From: DASPSR01 sp035498715
Lineage (GTDB): Bacteria > Nitrospirota > UBA9217
Direction of reading: 5' to 3'
Length of the DNA stretch: 64,000 nt
Assembly (NCBI GenBank): GCA_035498715.1
Contig: DATJZV010000158.1
Coordinates: forward strand, 1 to 64,000
Both the position numbers and the translations under genes were made by a program. The notes below the pieces were generated by a model that ran no database searches, was not told where the DNA came from, and saw only the letters and a program-made list of their open reading frames with translations. Positions 1-9,380 of this stretch are shown here, piece by piece (positions within the stretch are counted from its first letter, which is position 1; each line of letters opens with the position of its first letter).

Positions 1-539
1 GATAGCATAACAGCCGCAGCAGTGCTTGTCGTTACATTCTTGAAGCGAAGGATGAGATAACCACGGAAGATCGTTTCCTCTGCCAGGGCCACGACGAAGA
101 CTAGGACAGCAGCCAGCAGAAACTCCATGGTATTCTTGTCGGAGATCAGTGACGGCAGCGGGGTCGCCGGAGCGGTGAAACCGGCCGTGCGCAGGCCGGT
201 TTCGAGCAATCCGGCGCCGAAAAAGAAGGGGATGAAGAGCCAGATGCCCAAGATAGCTTCTTTCCCGGCGTTGTTAAATTTCCAGCCGATCACGATGAGT
301 GGTTCGCCGTTACGCCAGAGGAAAAAAAGTATCAGGCTTACTAGGGCAAGATCGCGCAGAATGCTGGAGAGGGCGATGAGCACGAAGTTCATGCCGCCTT
401 GTTTCACTACGAAAAATGAAAGGATCAAGGAGGGGACGATGAGAAAAAGGAAGACAAAAACCTCGGCGAACTGTTCTTTCCGATGAGAGGGTACGTCACC
501 TTCCCAAGGGACGTTTTCGTTGCTTACACTACTCGTCAT
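1..539 (-). CDS. CPBP-family intramembrane metalloprotease, N-terminal part (cut by window edge)
   Basis: About 180 residues of a multi-pass membrane protein are visible; the C-terminus lies outside the window. After a charged N-terminus there are hydrophobic stretches near residues 25-45, 52-72, 85-105 and 135-155, followed by EETIFRGYL. That is the EExxxR signature of the CPBP (Abi, CAAX-protease-like) family, whose members are inner-membrane proteases or maturation and immunity factors. The ATG at 539 is preceded by GGGGAG at good spacing. The second half of the family signature (the later histidines) would be beyond base 1, so activity cannot be judged. The gene is transcribed in the same direction as the next gene but is separated from it by a clear terminator. 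The family call is fairly sure; the substrate is unknown. Confidence 0.8.
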   Translation of the reverse strand, partial: MTSSVSNENVPWEGDVPSHRKEQFAEVFVFLFLIVPSLILSFFVVKQGGMNFVLIALSSILRDLALVSLILFFLWRNGEPLIVIGWKFNNAGKEAILGIWLFIPFFFGAGLLETGLRTAGFTAPATPLPSLISDKNTMEFLLAAVLVFVVALAEETIFRGYLILRFKNVTTSTAAAVML

Positions 540-618
540 GGGTTTCTCCCCACGTGATTGTCAGTTGACTGAGCAGTTCCGGTAAAAGCGCTCGCTAGGA
601 CCGAAGAACATTGTCGCT

Positions 619-670
619 AAAAAAATGGCCGAGAATCCTCCTTTTTTCGGTGTGCAGGAGGCCTCGGCCT
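619..670 (-). terminator. Rho-independent terminator downstream of the 71-residue protein gene
   Basis: On the minus strand AGGCCGAG pairs with CTCGGCC, with an inner CCTCC/GGAGG extension, followed directly by a run of seven T. It lies just after the stop codon at 705 and separates that gene from the CPBP gene. Confidence 0.75.
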
Positions 671-704
671 TACTTTACGAACGCCCGACCTGGTCTATTC
701 CGTG

Positions 705-920
705 TTATGCGGTCTTTAAAAGTTTCTCCCGTGCAGTGCCGAACTCAAAGTTGTAGATCTTGAAATCTCCTTCGGGGAATGCTTTTTTGAGCCGTTCCAC
801 GAATGCATCATAGACCACTTTCTCGTATTCCTGGACGTCATAATCACGTGTTCTATCGGTTGCTCCCTGGAGATCCATATCCAGGTAGAAATCCATATCA
901 GGCGATATCCTTAACCACAT
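705..920 (-). CDS. Small acidic hypothetical protein (71 aa)
   Basis: I do not recognise this protein. The reading frame extends upstream to 971, but the ATG at 920 is preceded by AAGGAGGTGAG at ideal spacing, so the 71-residue form is preferred. The sequence is acidic and charged, with no signal peptide or membrane segment. Its N-terminal half reads like a short beta-strand with alternating Asp (DMDFYLDMDL), followed by a predicted helix around residues 30-48 and an aromatic strand (FKIYNFEF). It is a single-gene unit with its own terminator downstream. It could be a small ligand-binding or antitoxin-like fold; no function is assigned. Confidence 0.6.
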   Translation of the reverse strand: MWLRISPDMDFYLDMDLQGATDRTRDYDVQEYEKVVYDAFVERLKKAFPEGDFKIYNFEFGTAREKLLKTA

Positions 921-1045
921 TCTACTCACCTCCTTGAATAAACGCCATCCTAAAAGCGAGGCGAGGAACACTCCCTAGTCCTGCTTATATTATACCGCAG
1001 GTGCGGTTCGCTTTGAGCTGTAAACGACCGCGCACGCCGTGCGCG

Positions 1046-2494
1046 TCACGGCTTGATTGTTATGTAGATGGACGCTCCTTCCCGGTAAATGAGCAGGAGC
1101 ACGCTATCCTTTTCGCCGATCTTCGAAACGGTCTGCTCATAATCGCTGATGTTCGTTATTGCCTTCCGGTTCACTTCCATGATAACGTCATGGATCTGGA
1201 GGGTTTCCTGTGCGGGGCTGTCCTCGCTGATATTCGCGATGATAACGCCGTTCACGTTCTCCGGTATCCCCATCCTGTCCCGAATGGAGGGCGTCAGTTC
1301 CTGGACCGTGATCCCCTTCAGGGCATTCTCGTACTCGATCTTTTTCGCGGTTTTTTTCTCCTGGAATTCCCCAAGAGTGACCGTCAGGGTCTGTTCTTTC
1401 TGGTCTCTGACGATCTTGATCTCAGACTTGGTGCCCGGTCCGGAGCCTGCAACCATGTTCCTGAGTCCCGTCGAATCTTCGACTTTCTTGCCGTCGAACT
1501 GAATGATGAGGTCTCCCCGTTTCATCCCTGCCTTGTCTGCGGGGCTGTCCTTCTCCACGCCGCTAACCAGGGCGCCCGCCGTCTCTTTCATGCTGAGGGA
1601 CTTGGCGAGTTCCGGCGTGAGATTCTGGATGCTTACACCGAGCCAGCCGCGGATGACCTTGCCGTGCTTGATGATGCTGTCCATTACGGACCGGGCCATG
1701 TTAGACGGTATTGCGAACCCGATCCCCATATAGCCGCCACTCGTAGAAAAAATGGCTGTGTTGATGCCCACGAGTTCGCCATCGGTGTTGACCAGCGCGC
1801 CGCCCGAGTTCCCTGGGTTGATCGCTGCATCGGTCTGGATGAAGTCCTCAAAGTCGGCGAGACCGATGTTCGACCTCCCCACGGCGCTCACGATGCCCAT
1901 GGTGATGGTCTGGTTCAGTCCAAAGGGGTTCCCAATGGCGAGCACGACATCGCCTGTCTTCAGCTTGCCGGAGTCTCCGATTTTGATAGTCGGCAGGTCC
2001 TTTGCTTGGATCTTGACGACTGCAAGATCCGTTCTTGGATCAGTACCGACGATTTTCCCTTTGAATTCTCTCTTATCGTAGAGGATCACCTTGATCTCGT
2101 CCGCGCCCTTTACCACATGGTTGTTTGTCAGGATGACGCCGTCCGCTGAAATGATGACCCCCGATCCAAGAGCGGATGACTTGAATTTACGCTTCTGGCC
2201 ATGGTCAAATTGGTCACCGAAGAAGTGCCTGAAAAAAGGATCATTGAACATGGGATTCTCTTCCATGGTTACTGTTGATGTTGTGGATATATTCACGACC
2301 GCCGGCCTCGCAACCTCGGCAACCTCGGCTAAAGCATTGCTCAAATTGCCTAGTAGTTTGCTGGATTCCTGAGATACGACCTTGTCTTTGGCATAGGCAC
2401 TGCCGGTCAGAGATAAGCCCGTTGTCAGCATGAGCGCAAGTACCAGTGCAAGAACCCCACGTAAGTGTACAACATGTTTCTTATGAAGCTTCAT
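1046..2494 (-). CDS. htrA: Periplasmic HtrA/DegP-type serine protease with two PDZ domains
   Basis: This 482-residue protein degrades misfolded envelope proteins. Residues 1-35 form a signal peptide ending SAYA. The trypsin-like domain spans about 50-270 with the full catalytic triad: His126 (NNHVV), Asp156 (TDLAVV) and Ser230 (GNSGG). Two PDZ domains follow, at about 285-375 (starting GWLGVSIQ) and 390-480. Length and two-PDZ layout fit DegP/MucD (Do family). The ATG is preceded by AAGGAGG. An upstream TATAAT-like box lies near 2625-2640 but I see no convincing -35. It sits 180 bp downstream of addA on the same strand, probably as a separate unit. The family call is very secure; which Deg paralogue it is cannot be told. 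Confidence 0.96.
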   Translation of the reverse strand: MKLHKKHVVHLRGVLALVLALMLTTGLSLTGSAYAKDKVVSQESSKLLGNLSNALAEVAEVARPAVVNISTTSTVTMEENPMFNDPFFRHFFGDQFDHGQKRKFKSSALGSGVIISADGVILTNNHVVKGADEIKVILYDKREFKGKIVGTDPRTDLAVVKIQAKDLPTIKIGDSGKLKTGDVVLAIGNPFGLNQTITMGIVSAVGRSNIGLADFEDFIQTDAAINPGNSGGALVNTDGELVGINTAIFSTSGGYMGIGFAIPSNMARSVMDSIIKHGKVIRGWLGVSIQNLTPELAKSLSMKETAGALVSGVEKDSPADKAGMKRGDLIIQFDGKKVEDSTGLRNMVAGSGPGTKSEIKIVRDQKEQTLTVTLGEFQEKKTAKKIEYENALKGITVQELTPSIRDRMGIPENVNGVIIANISEDSPAQETLQIHDVIMEVNRKAITNISDYEQTVSKIGEKDSVLLLIYREGASIYITIKP

Positions 2495-2677
2495 TGTTGG
2501 CCTCCTTGAAAAAAAGTTGGGCTGTAAAGCTCGTCGCTTCCGCCTGGTGAAATTCCAGGGACATATTTTTTGACACCAATGAACCAGAAAAGATTATTTT
2601 TTGCGGATACGAAGCCCACAGCTTGATTAAATTATACTACGGTTTTTTGAAACACCGGGAGGATGGAGATCTGTTTC

Positions 2678-5600
2678 TTATACTTTGGTAGTCAGCTCTA
2701 GAAGAGCGCTGTCGAGGAAAAGGAGAAAACCCTCAACGCTTCGGAGGCCGAAGATCTTCTTTACCGCTTCGCAGTATATCTGTATCTGCGGCCGGTAGTG
2801 GTCCTTCCAGGAAGCAAGTGCGGTGTTATTCTCGATGAGAATGGCCTTGTAATCGATCACGAACCCTTTTCCTTCTTTAATCACCACCCGGTCTATGATA
2901 CCGCTTACAAGCACCTGGTCTCTTTTATGCAGGAAGGGGAGCTCAGAGTACGCGTCGGCATGGCGCTCGAATATCCATTGGAACTCTTCCTTGCTTGATA
3001 CAGCGCGCAAAACCGAGTTGGCATTTGCTATAAACGATTGCCTTGTCTCGCTATCAAAGGCCAGGAAATCAGGATATTCCGTGATAATCCGATCGAGATC
3101 GTACTCGCCAGTCTTTGTGAACTCCTCAAGACAGCGGTGAAGTACGCTTCCTCTCGTGAGTGGTGATATGGTGAGGGTCTCACCTTGGATGACGAGTTCC
3201 TCCATCGAATCCTCTTTATCCTGTGCGATAAAATCCGTCGCTTTCTTCCACTCAGGAGATTCTGACCTTGGGAGAGGGGAGATATTATCCAGAACGGCTT
3301 TCACATCGATTTCGTGTCCTCTCTTCATTTCCTGCCGCGGGGAGGGCTTGCCGGTCCGTGCTGTTGCTGGGATTATTTGTGCCTGCCATGCGGGACAGGC
3401 ATAGTTCAAGATACGTGGCTCGCCGTCATCGCCGTTCGCCGGGGACATCGGAATAGTCCGGTGCAGGTAGTCAAGCCAGGTGTTCTGCTTTATCGGTGCC
3501 TTGCCGTCGTACAGTGTCCCGATCATTACCAGATGGTCCCGCGCCCGCGTCATCGCGACATAGAACAGCCGCTGGTGCTCGCGCAGGAGTTCCTCATGCT
3601 CTCGTTCCCACAGCTCATCATAGACCGGGCTCATAGAATCCCTGACCGCCATTTGGACCCGACCGTCAGCGTCTTCAATGATCGCGAGCGGGCCGGACAA
3701 GAGCGACCTGGGCTGCTGGTTCATGCCGGGGAGGAACACGACGGGATATTCCAGCCCCTTTGCCTTGTGCACGGTCATGATACTTACCGATCCCTGGAGC
3801 CCCGGCAGGTTCATATCCGCTGTTGCCTCGCGCTGTTCGGTCTGCCGGATGTTCTTCACCCATCCGACAAAGTCCTGGAGCGTAGTATAGCCCCGCCGGT
3901 CGAACTCACGGGCCGTATCGATCAGTTTGTCGATATTGAAGATTGCCTGCGGACTATTCCTGCCGAAGCGGACGTAGGCGCCTGACGTATTAACGATATT
4001 GTGGATCAAGATCGAGAGCGGGACGAGACCCGCGATGCTCATCCAGTCGTGCAGAAGTTCCCAGTCACCCGGTCTGCGATTCTTGAGAGCCTCTATCATG
4101 TTCTTGTCGTTCTGCATGAGGTCGAAGATGTCCCTGTCCGTGAGGCCGAAGAGGGGCGATTTGAGCGTTGCAGCGAGCGCGAGCTTGTCGTCGTGGTTCC
4201 AGAGGAAAAAAAGCACATTCATCAGTGACTGTATCTCGTCCTCCTCATAGAAGCCGATGCCGCCGACCACGCGATAAGGTATGTTCTCTGATCGAAGCGC
4301 GGCTTCGTATTCCTTGAGCCTTGTACGGGACTGTATGAGGATGGCACAGTCACCGTATCCGGCAGCGCGCTCTATCCATGCATTGCCATTCTTTTCGTAG
4401 ATTAACGTTTTATCTGCCACAACCTTCCTGACCTCTTGCGCGAGGATCTCTGCTTCGGTCGGACCCGATGTTTTCTCTCCTGGAGAAAACGGTACGAGTT
4501 CAACAAGCTCAGCACTTCCCCTATGTTCTTTGCGCTCCACTTCAGAAGGTTTATACGATTCTCCCCAGAGCGCGGTAAAGACACGGTTCACGGTCTCGAT
4601 GACCTCGGGCGTAGAGCGGAAGTTCCTCGCAAGAGTCAGTATCTGACGGGATTCCGGCGGCAAGTTCTTTTCCATCTTCTGACGGACGTTATCGATCAAA
4701 CGGTAGTTCGCCTCTCGGAACCGGTAAATGGATTGCTTCTCGTCGCCGACGACAAAGAGGGTGGGGGGCATGCGCTTGTCCGCGCCCTGGCCAGCGAATA
4801 TTTCTTCGGTCAGCTTGTTCAGAATGGCCCATTGGATGTCGCTCGTGTCTTGGAATTCGTCCACGAGGAAGTGAAGGATCTTCCGGTCAAGCCAGTAGAG
4901 GATATCCGGCGATTCCATCCCCTGGAGCAGGCTGTAGGCATAGATTTCGAGATCATCGAAATCCAGAAGTCCTTCCCTGAGTTTTGAGTTTTGATAGTTT
5001 TTCTCAGCGCGCTGAAAAATAAGGAGAAGGCTGATTGCCTCGAGTCCGGCGCGCACGCGCGCATGGAGCGTCCGGAATCGTTCGAGCATAGTCTGAATGT
5101 CAAAAAAAGATTTCTCGTAGTCAAGCCGCTCTTTTCCAACGAAGGCCTTTTTCGATATGTAAGGATTCTTGCGTGGTTCTCCCGCAGCAGTGAAATAGAT
5201 TGAGAAAAGCAGTTCTGAAAATGTTAAGGCAGCGTCGGAATCCCGTGCTTCCGCAAGCAGGAGGTGTTCCTTACCCTTGTTATCGTCATACAGATCGACC
5301 TGTGACCGGAGGATGAGTTCCATCCGCCGGAGCGATGATTGCCATTCCACCTTCGTGATAAGCCTCGTCAGTTCCGTCTCTGCATGTTCAACTCCCATGC
5401 CCCTGCGGACAGAATGGAGAAGTCCATCGAGGCTCCCTGCATCGATCTCCATGCGCTCAAGCCTGCTCCTGATCGAGAGCAGGAACTCGATTGTCGCAAT
5501 AAGATCATCAGCAGTAAAGTCACTGAGCGGGGCCATGATCGCAGGATCGCGGTCAGATACTTCGAGCGCATCTTCAACGGCCTTCTGGATCTTATATGCT

Positions 5601-5974
5601 TGGTCCCTTGCATCGAGCACGCCGAAGTCCGGCGGAAGCCCTGCTTCGAGCGGGTAGCGTTTCAGCAGGTTCATGCAGAAGGAGTGGATCGTAGAAATAC
5701 GGAGATCCTGCCTGCCTCGGATGATCTTCTTGAGCATGGTCTCAGGCAGGTCATGCATCACACGGTCTTTGATCTCAGCAGCAGCCTTGTCCGTAAAGGT
5801 AATGGCCACAGCCTGGTCGATGTTCAGGCCGTGATTGTCGAGCATGTCCAGAAGCGCAAGGTAACGGTCCTTGAGAGCGCGGGTCTTGCCCGATCCCGCC
5901 GACGCCGAAAGGTGTATGGATTTGTCGGTATCTGCGGCATTTGACATGGTTTGGTTTTTAGGGTCTATGTTCAT
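2678..5974 (-). CDS. addA: AddA-type UvrD-family helicase-nuclease
   Basis: Large subunit (about 1100 aa) of the AddAB complex, which resects double-strand breaks and loads recombinase. Superfamily 1A motifs are all visible: Walker A SASAGSGKT near the N-terminus, DEFQDTSDIQW (Walker B), GDEKQSIYRFR (motif III), TVHKAKGLEYPVVF (motif V) and YVAMTRARDHL (motif VI). The C-terminal part carries a RecB-family PD-(D/E)XK nuclease with GIIDRV followed by VIDYKAI, so this subunit has both helicase and nuclease. The frame also allows a GTG start at 5986; neither GTG nor ATG(5974) has a good Shine-Dalgarno. The upstream addB stop is about 40 nt away, so the two are translated from one message. No RecB/C/D genes are seen. 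Confidence 0.93.
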   Translation of the reverse strand: MNIDPKNQTMSNAADTDKSIHLSASAGSGKTRALKDRYLALLDMLDNHGLNIDQAVAITFTDKAAAEIKDRVMHDLPETMLKKIIRGRQDLRISTIHSFCMNLLKRYPLEAGLPPDFGVLDARDQAYKIQKAVEDALEVSDRDPAIMAPLSDFTADDLIATIEFLLSIRSRLERMEIDAGSLDGLLHSVRRGMGVEHAETELTRLITKVEWQSSLRRMELILRSQVDLYDDNKGKEHLLLAEARDSDAALTFSELLFSIYFTAAGEPRKNPYISKKAFVGKERLDYEKSFFDIQTMLERFRTLHARVRAGLEAISLLLIFQRAEKNYQNSKLREGLLDFDDLEIYAYSLLQGMESPDILYWLDRKILHFLVDEFQDTSDIQWAILNKLTEEIFAGQGADKRMPPTLFVVGDEKQSIYRFREANYRLIDNVRQKMEKNLPPESRQILTLARNFRSTPEVIETVNRVFTALWGESYKPSEVERKEHRGSAELVELVPFSPGEKTSGPTEAEILAQEVRKVVADKTLIYEKNGNAWIERAAGYGDCAILIQSRTRLKEYEAALRSENIPYRVVGGIGFYEEDEIQSLMNVLFFLWNHDDKLALAATLKSPLFGLTDRDIFDLMQNDKNMIEALKNRRPGDWELLHDWMSIAGLVPLSILIHNIVNTSGAYVRFGRNSPQAIFNIDKLIDTAREFDRRGYTTLQDFVGWVKNIRQTEQREATADMNLPGLQGSVSIMTVHKAKGLEYPVVFLPGMNQQPRSLLSGPLAIIEDADGRVQMAVRDSMSPVYDELWEREHEELLREHQRLFYVAMTRARDHLVMIGTLYDGKAPIKQNTWLDYLHRTIPMSPANGDDGEPRILNYACPAWQAQIIPATARTGKPSPRQEMKRGHEIDVKAVLDNISPLPRSESPEWKKATDFIAQDKEDSMEELVIQGETLTISPLTRGSVLHRCLEEFTKTGEYDLDRIITEYPDFLAFDSETRQSFIANANSVLRAVSSKEEFQWIFERHADAYSELPFLHKRDQVLVSGIIDRVVIKEGKGFVIDYKAILIENNTALASWKDHYRPQIQIYCEAVKKIFGLRSVEGFLLFLDSALLELTTKV

Positions 5975-6013
5975 AGCCTTTCGCACACGTGCAGGGCGGC
6001 CAACTATACGCCA

Positions 6014-9000
6014 CTACGACGGCGCTTCTTTCTCGCACATCATTTCATTCGGACAAAAGCGGCACTTGTTCTCATCCCGCGGCGTGGAGGAGAAATTGCC
6101 TGCCAGGATGCCTTCGATTGCCCTTCGGGCCTTATCCATGCTCTGTTTCAGGATTTCCTCAAATTCCTCTGCTCCCTTGGGGCTTGCCTTCGGTTTTGAT
6201 GACGGGTGATCGTTTCGTGCTTCCTTATTGTAAAGGACAATATCACGAGCTCCTCCACCCGTTGTGCCCTTGAGGTCGTAATAGGCAAGGCCTATAGGTT
6301 TCCTGAAAGCCGGGTCTTTGCCTGAAAAGGCTTGCTGCGCCATGACTGCATAGACCGGAAGCTGGAAGATGTCCTGCTCGATGTTCATTTTCGGCAGCGG
6401 ATACTTGCCGGTCTTGTAGTCCACGATGATGAAGTTGCCGTTCCCGTCCACGTCGATGCGGTCGATCTTGGCCGAAAGCTCCACCTCTTCGCCGTTCGAA
6501 AGAACAAGGCGGTAATGGTCGATCTTCTGCTCCAGGTATGCCGGCTTCATTCCTTGTTTCCAAAACTTTTCTTCGGCATCGAGGAACCGTTCCGCCATGA
6601 CCGTAAGAAACAGCTCTTTGTCGTGGCGGTTGCGGAAGGTGTCGGCTTCGCTGTCAAAGGCAGAGTCCGCGAGCTTCCTGAGTAGCGCCTTCGCTTCGTC
6701 CCTGTTCTCCGGCGTGATGGTCTTCCTCCAGGAAAGGTAGAAGTTGCGCAGGATTGAGTGTACTTTGCTGCCGCGGTCGAGAGGCGAAATGTCTTCGGTC
6801 ACTTCTTCGAGCGGTTCGATCCCTAGGAGGTTAGTGATCAAGTAATCATAGGGACAGTTGAGATAAGCATCAAGCTCAGTGACCCAAAATTCCCGCTTTA
6901 TGTGCGGGGTGATTGACGACGTTCGTCCAGCTGGTTTGTGCCCGAGGGCAGATTTGATACCCGATAGGCCTTCGATGTTTGAGCTCAGCATTTCGCTGAG
7001 TCCCGTGAAATCCTCCGCGAGACTGATCGACTTTGCAAGTTCGGGTATGCTCCTGCACTCCTCAATCTTCAAGCTGAACTGGATCCCCGATGTCCTCTCT
7101 ATGCCGCGATTCAGGAGGTCCGCTTTTCTAAGCGGGGTGAGCTCCTCCAAAAAAGGCGATGGCACCACAGGCCTGTCGCCTTCGTTCTCCGGATAGGTCA
7201 GTGTGACATTGTCTGCGGAGAGGAGAAGACGATAGAAATGGTAGGCTGCGTTCAGGCGCGCGCGTTCGAGGGTGCGTACGCCCATGGTCTCAAGCGTCTG
7301 CTCGGGAAGGAATATGTTCTGCGGAAGGCGCTGGGGAAATTTCCCGTCTACCAGGCCGCCAAGATAAATCTCCTTCCATGGATGGACCAGGCTTTCTTCG
7401 AGACCCAATATCTGAACTCCACCTTCGTCCTCGGGCGGCACCTGGAATCGGGCATGCATGAAGGTCTTTTTTATGAGAAAGAGCCATTCGCTGAAGGTAT
7501 GCCGATAGCCCGGGAAGAGCTTTCCTGCCTGCGCGAGGGAATCAAGCATCTCGTTCAATTTCTTATACGCCTGGAGGTTGATGTTGAGAGGTCCTTTGAT
7601 GAGCGACACCCTTGCTCCGAGTCCTGACCATGCTATGAGATCCGAAAGGCGCTCCATCCAGGCGGCGAGTGGCAGGTTATCCTGAACAGAAAAAGGTTCG
7701 AGTGCGGCAAAGAGATCGTTTAGCGGTTCGCGCAGTACATCGGTATCCCTTGTGTCAGGCTTATAAAATTTAAGTGCTGCGAGCAGCTTCTGCTTACCGC
7801 CGGTTATGCGTCTATCCCGCATGAGCCTGTCGAGGGCCGAAGCGATTGCGGGGTTTCCGCTGAATTTCAGAAACGGTGAGCTGAAGACCCGTAAAAGCGA
7901 GGGGCCCGAGATATCTTCCTGACATGCATGAAGAAGCGATACTATGGCAGTGGCGACCGCTGAGGTGCCGAGCTGCCTGCCAAGCGCACGGTTGTACGGG
8001 ATGCCGTAATCCGTGAATATTTCCTCAACGATGGGGCCGTATTCGTCGAGCCCGGGAAAAGCCACGAGAATGGAGTCGGCCGGCGTGCCGCCTTTGAGAG
8101 ACTTCTTTACTTCCTCAGCAATGAGCGTAACCTCTTCACGGGTATTAACGGCGGAGAGGAGGGTTATCTTCTTCGTGAAGGATGCAGCATCGGGCGCCTT
8201 TTTTGCGGCTTCGGAAAAAGTGTAGTCCGAGAACAAGGCCGATGCGAGGAACAGTTGCTCAGTATCCGCACTGACGACTTCTTCCTGTGGAAGGATTCCT
8301 ATCTGGCCAAGGGAATCCTTTATGATCTTGAGCGGATGAAATTCTCCCGCACGTTTCAGTATCTCCGGTGAAGGCGCATCCACGAGACATATGCAATTCC
8401 TGCATTCAACCGCTTTCCGGAGGATATCCGCTTCGAGCTCGCCCACATCCTGTATCCCGTCGATGATGATCGTGCGATAGTCCGCAAGCCAGGCACGATC
8501 AAAGTGGTCTCGAACGTAGGCGCGCATCCCGGCGGGGTCAGTAAGGTTACTCTCACGGAGAACGTTTTCATATCGTGCGTAGACTTCAGCGAGCAGTTGT
8601 ACCTGCGGCTTGTCGGAGAGTTCCGTTCCTTTTATTTTCAAACTGAGATCCTCGGGAATCACGCCAGCAGCCGAAAGTTGCTCGATCATTTTCGCGAGAG
8701 CCGATGAGAGCGATGGCGCGAGCAGGTCAGGGCTCTGGTTAAAAAGGTTCCTCGCGCCAAGGCGCTCTTTCACGATCCCTTCGAGCAGCACGAGCCTGCT
8801 ATTCTCATCCATGAGCAGAGGAGCGCTCAAACGGCCATAGAACATCTGAAATAGCTGGTGAAGCGTCTGTATATCGGGTTGGACGAGCGACGCTGCCCCG
8901 TGTAGACGCTGTAGTGTATCAAGAAAGATCCTGCCGTAGATCCTCTTCATTCGGGAAGAGGGAACGAGGATTAAAACATCGTTATAGAGGAAAGGTGGGC

Positions 9001-9085
9001 CGGGCCGGGCTGATATAATTCCTTCCAGAATTCGGATTTTTCCATTCCACCCAGCGTTTCCGTATGGAAGAGTGATGCATTTCAT
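6014..9085 (-). CDS. addB: AddB-type nuclease subunit with iron-sulfur staple
   Basis: Partner of the downstream addA, about 1020 residues. The C-terminal RecB-like nuclease shows AKIDRIDVDGNG and IVDYKTGK, the Asp and Asp-x-Lys of the PD-(D/E)XK site. It is bracketed by one cysteine in LNCPYDYL and three in KCRFCPNEMMC, the four-Cys [4Fe-4S] staple of AddB and Cas4 nucleases. The N-terminal helicase-like region has a degraded P-loop (YGNAGWNGKIR) without GKT, so ATP hydrolysis probably rests with AddA. A TTG start at 9106 is possible. ATG 9085 is preferred because an excellent promoter ends only 9 nt upstream, which would give a nearly leaderless message. No Shine-Dalgarno is visible. Confidence 0.9.
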   Translation of the reverse strand: MKCITLPYGNAGWNGKIRILEGIISARPGPPFLYNDVLILVPSSRMKRIYGRIFLDTLQRLHGAASLVQPDIQTLHQLFQMFYGRLSAPLLMDENSRLVLLEGIVKERLGARNLFNQSPDLLAPSLSSALAKMIEQLSAAGVIPEDLSLKIKGTELSDKPQVQLLAEVYARYENVLRESNLTDPAGMRAYVRDHFDRAWLADYRTIIIDGIQDVGELEADILRKAVECRNCICLVDAPSPEILKRAGEFHPLKIIKDSLGQIGILPQEEVVSADTEQLFLASALFSDYTFSEAAKKAPDAASFTKKITLLSAVNTREEVTLIAEEVKKSLKGGTPADSILVAFPGLDEYGPIVEEIFTDYGIPYNRALGRQLGTSAVATAIVSLLHACQEDISGPSLLRVFSSPFLKFSGNPAIASALDRLMRDRRITGGKQKLLAALKFYKPDTRDTDVLREPLNDLFAALEPFSVQDNLPLAAWMERLSDLIAWSGLGARVSLIKGPLNINLQAYKKLNEMLDSLAQAGKLFPGYRHTFSEWLFLIKKTFMHARFQVPPEDEGGVQILGLEESLVHPWKEIYLGGLVDGKFPQRLPQNIFLPEQTLETMGVRTLERARLNAAYHFYRLLLSADNVTLTYPENEGDRPVVPSPFLEELTPLRKADLLNRGIERTSGIQFSLKIEECRSIPELAKSISLAEDFTGLSEMLSSNIEGLSGIKSALGHKPAGRTSSITPHIKREFWVTELDAYLNCPYDYLITNLLGIEPLEEVTEDISPLDRGSKVHSILRNFYLSWRKTITPENRDEAKALLRKLADSAFDSEADTFRNRHDKELFLTVMAERFLDAEEKFWKQGMKPAYLEQKIDHYRLVLSNGEEVELSAKIDRIDVDGNGNFIIVDYKTGKYPLPKMNIEQDIFQLPVYAVMAQQAFSGKDPAFRKPIGLAYYDLKGTTGGGARDIVLYNKEARNDHPSSKPKASPKGAEEFEEILKQSMDKARRAIEGILAGNFSSTPRDENKCRFCPNEMMCEKEAPS

Positions 9086-9094
9086 CGCACAATG

Positions 9095-9123
9095 ATTATG
9101 CCACAAGTAAAAATTATTGACAA
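9095..9123 (-). promoter_or_regulatory. addB: Sigma-70 promoter for addBA
   Basis: On the minus strand, TTGTCA (9118-9123), a 17-nt spacer and CATAAT (9095-9100), one mismatch to consensus in each box. The expected start site is within about 3 nt of the addB ATG at 9085. The -35 box overlaps the -35 of the divergent promoter at 9117. Confidence 0.7.
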
Positions 9124-9145
9124 TGATAAGTGCATCGTTTATAAT
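9117..9145 (+). promoter_or_regulatory. Perfect consensus sigma-70 promoter for ferredoxin-trxA
   Basis: TTGACA (9117-9122), exactly 17 nt, TATAAT (9140-9145). The ferredoxin ATG lies 16 nt after the -10 box, so the leader would be about 9 nt and has no Shine-Dalgarno. Confidence 0.85.
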
Positions 9146-9161
9146 TTAAAACATTTGTTAT

Positions 9162-9356
9162 ATGCAGTATCGCGTTACTGAAAATAAATGCACCGGATGC
9201 GGGTCCTGTTTGGATGTTTGCCCAACCGAGGCGATAAAGATAATAGATAGGCACGCCGTAATCACGTTCGAATGCATTGATTGCGGCGCGTGTCCGCGTG
9301 TCTGCCCAGAAGGTGCGATCAAGCAGGTGCTTTCTGCAACTGTTCAAAATTCATGA
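9162..9356 (+). CDS. 2[4Fe-4S] ferredoxin
   Basis: A 64-residue bacterial-type dicluster ferredoxin, a small soluble electron carrier. Two classical motifs are present: CTGCGSCLDVCP starting at residue 10, and CIDCGACPRVCP near residues 38-49, giving eight Cys ligands, each followed by the usual Cys-Pro. The length is typical. The start is set by a consensus promoter 16 nt upstream; the short leader lacks a ribosome binding site. Thioredoxin begins 25 nt after its stop, so the two are likely co-transcribed and form a small redox unit. The electron partner cannot be told from the sequence. Confidence 0.93.
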   Translation: MQYRVTENKCTGCGSCLDVCPTEAIKIIDRHAVITFECIDCGACPRVCPEGAIKQVLSATVQNS

Positions 9357-9380
9357 TAACAGGATCTGAAGGAGGGTATG

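Noticed and set aside
1001..2149. A long plus-strand open frame (382 codons) opposite htrA
   Set aside because: It is the antisense shadow of a protein with full HtrA motifs and has no family features or start signals of its own.
2570..2605. Plus-strand TTGACA with an ATTATT-like box 17 nt on, in the htrA-addA gap
   Set aside because: No plus-strand gene follows, and the -10 box is poor; treated as chance.
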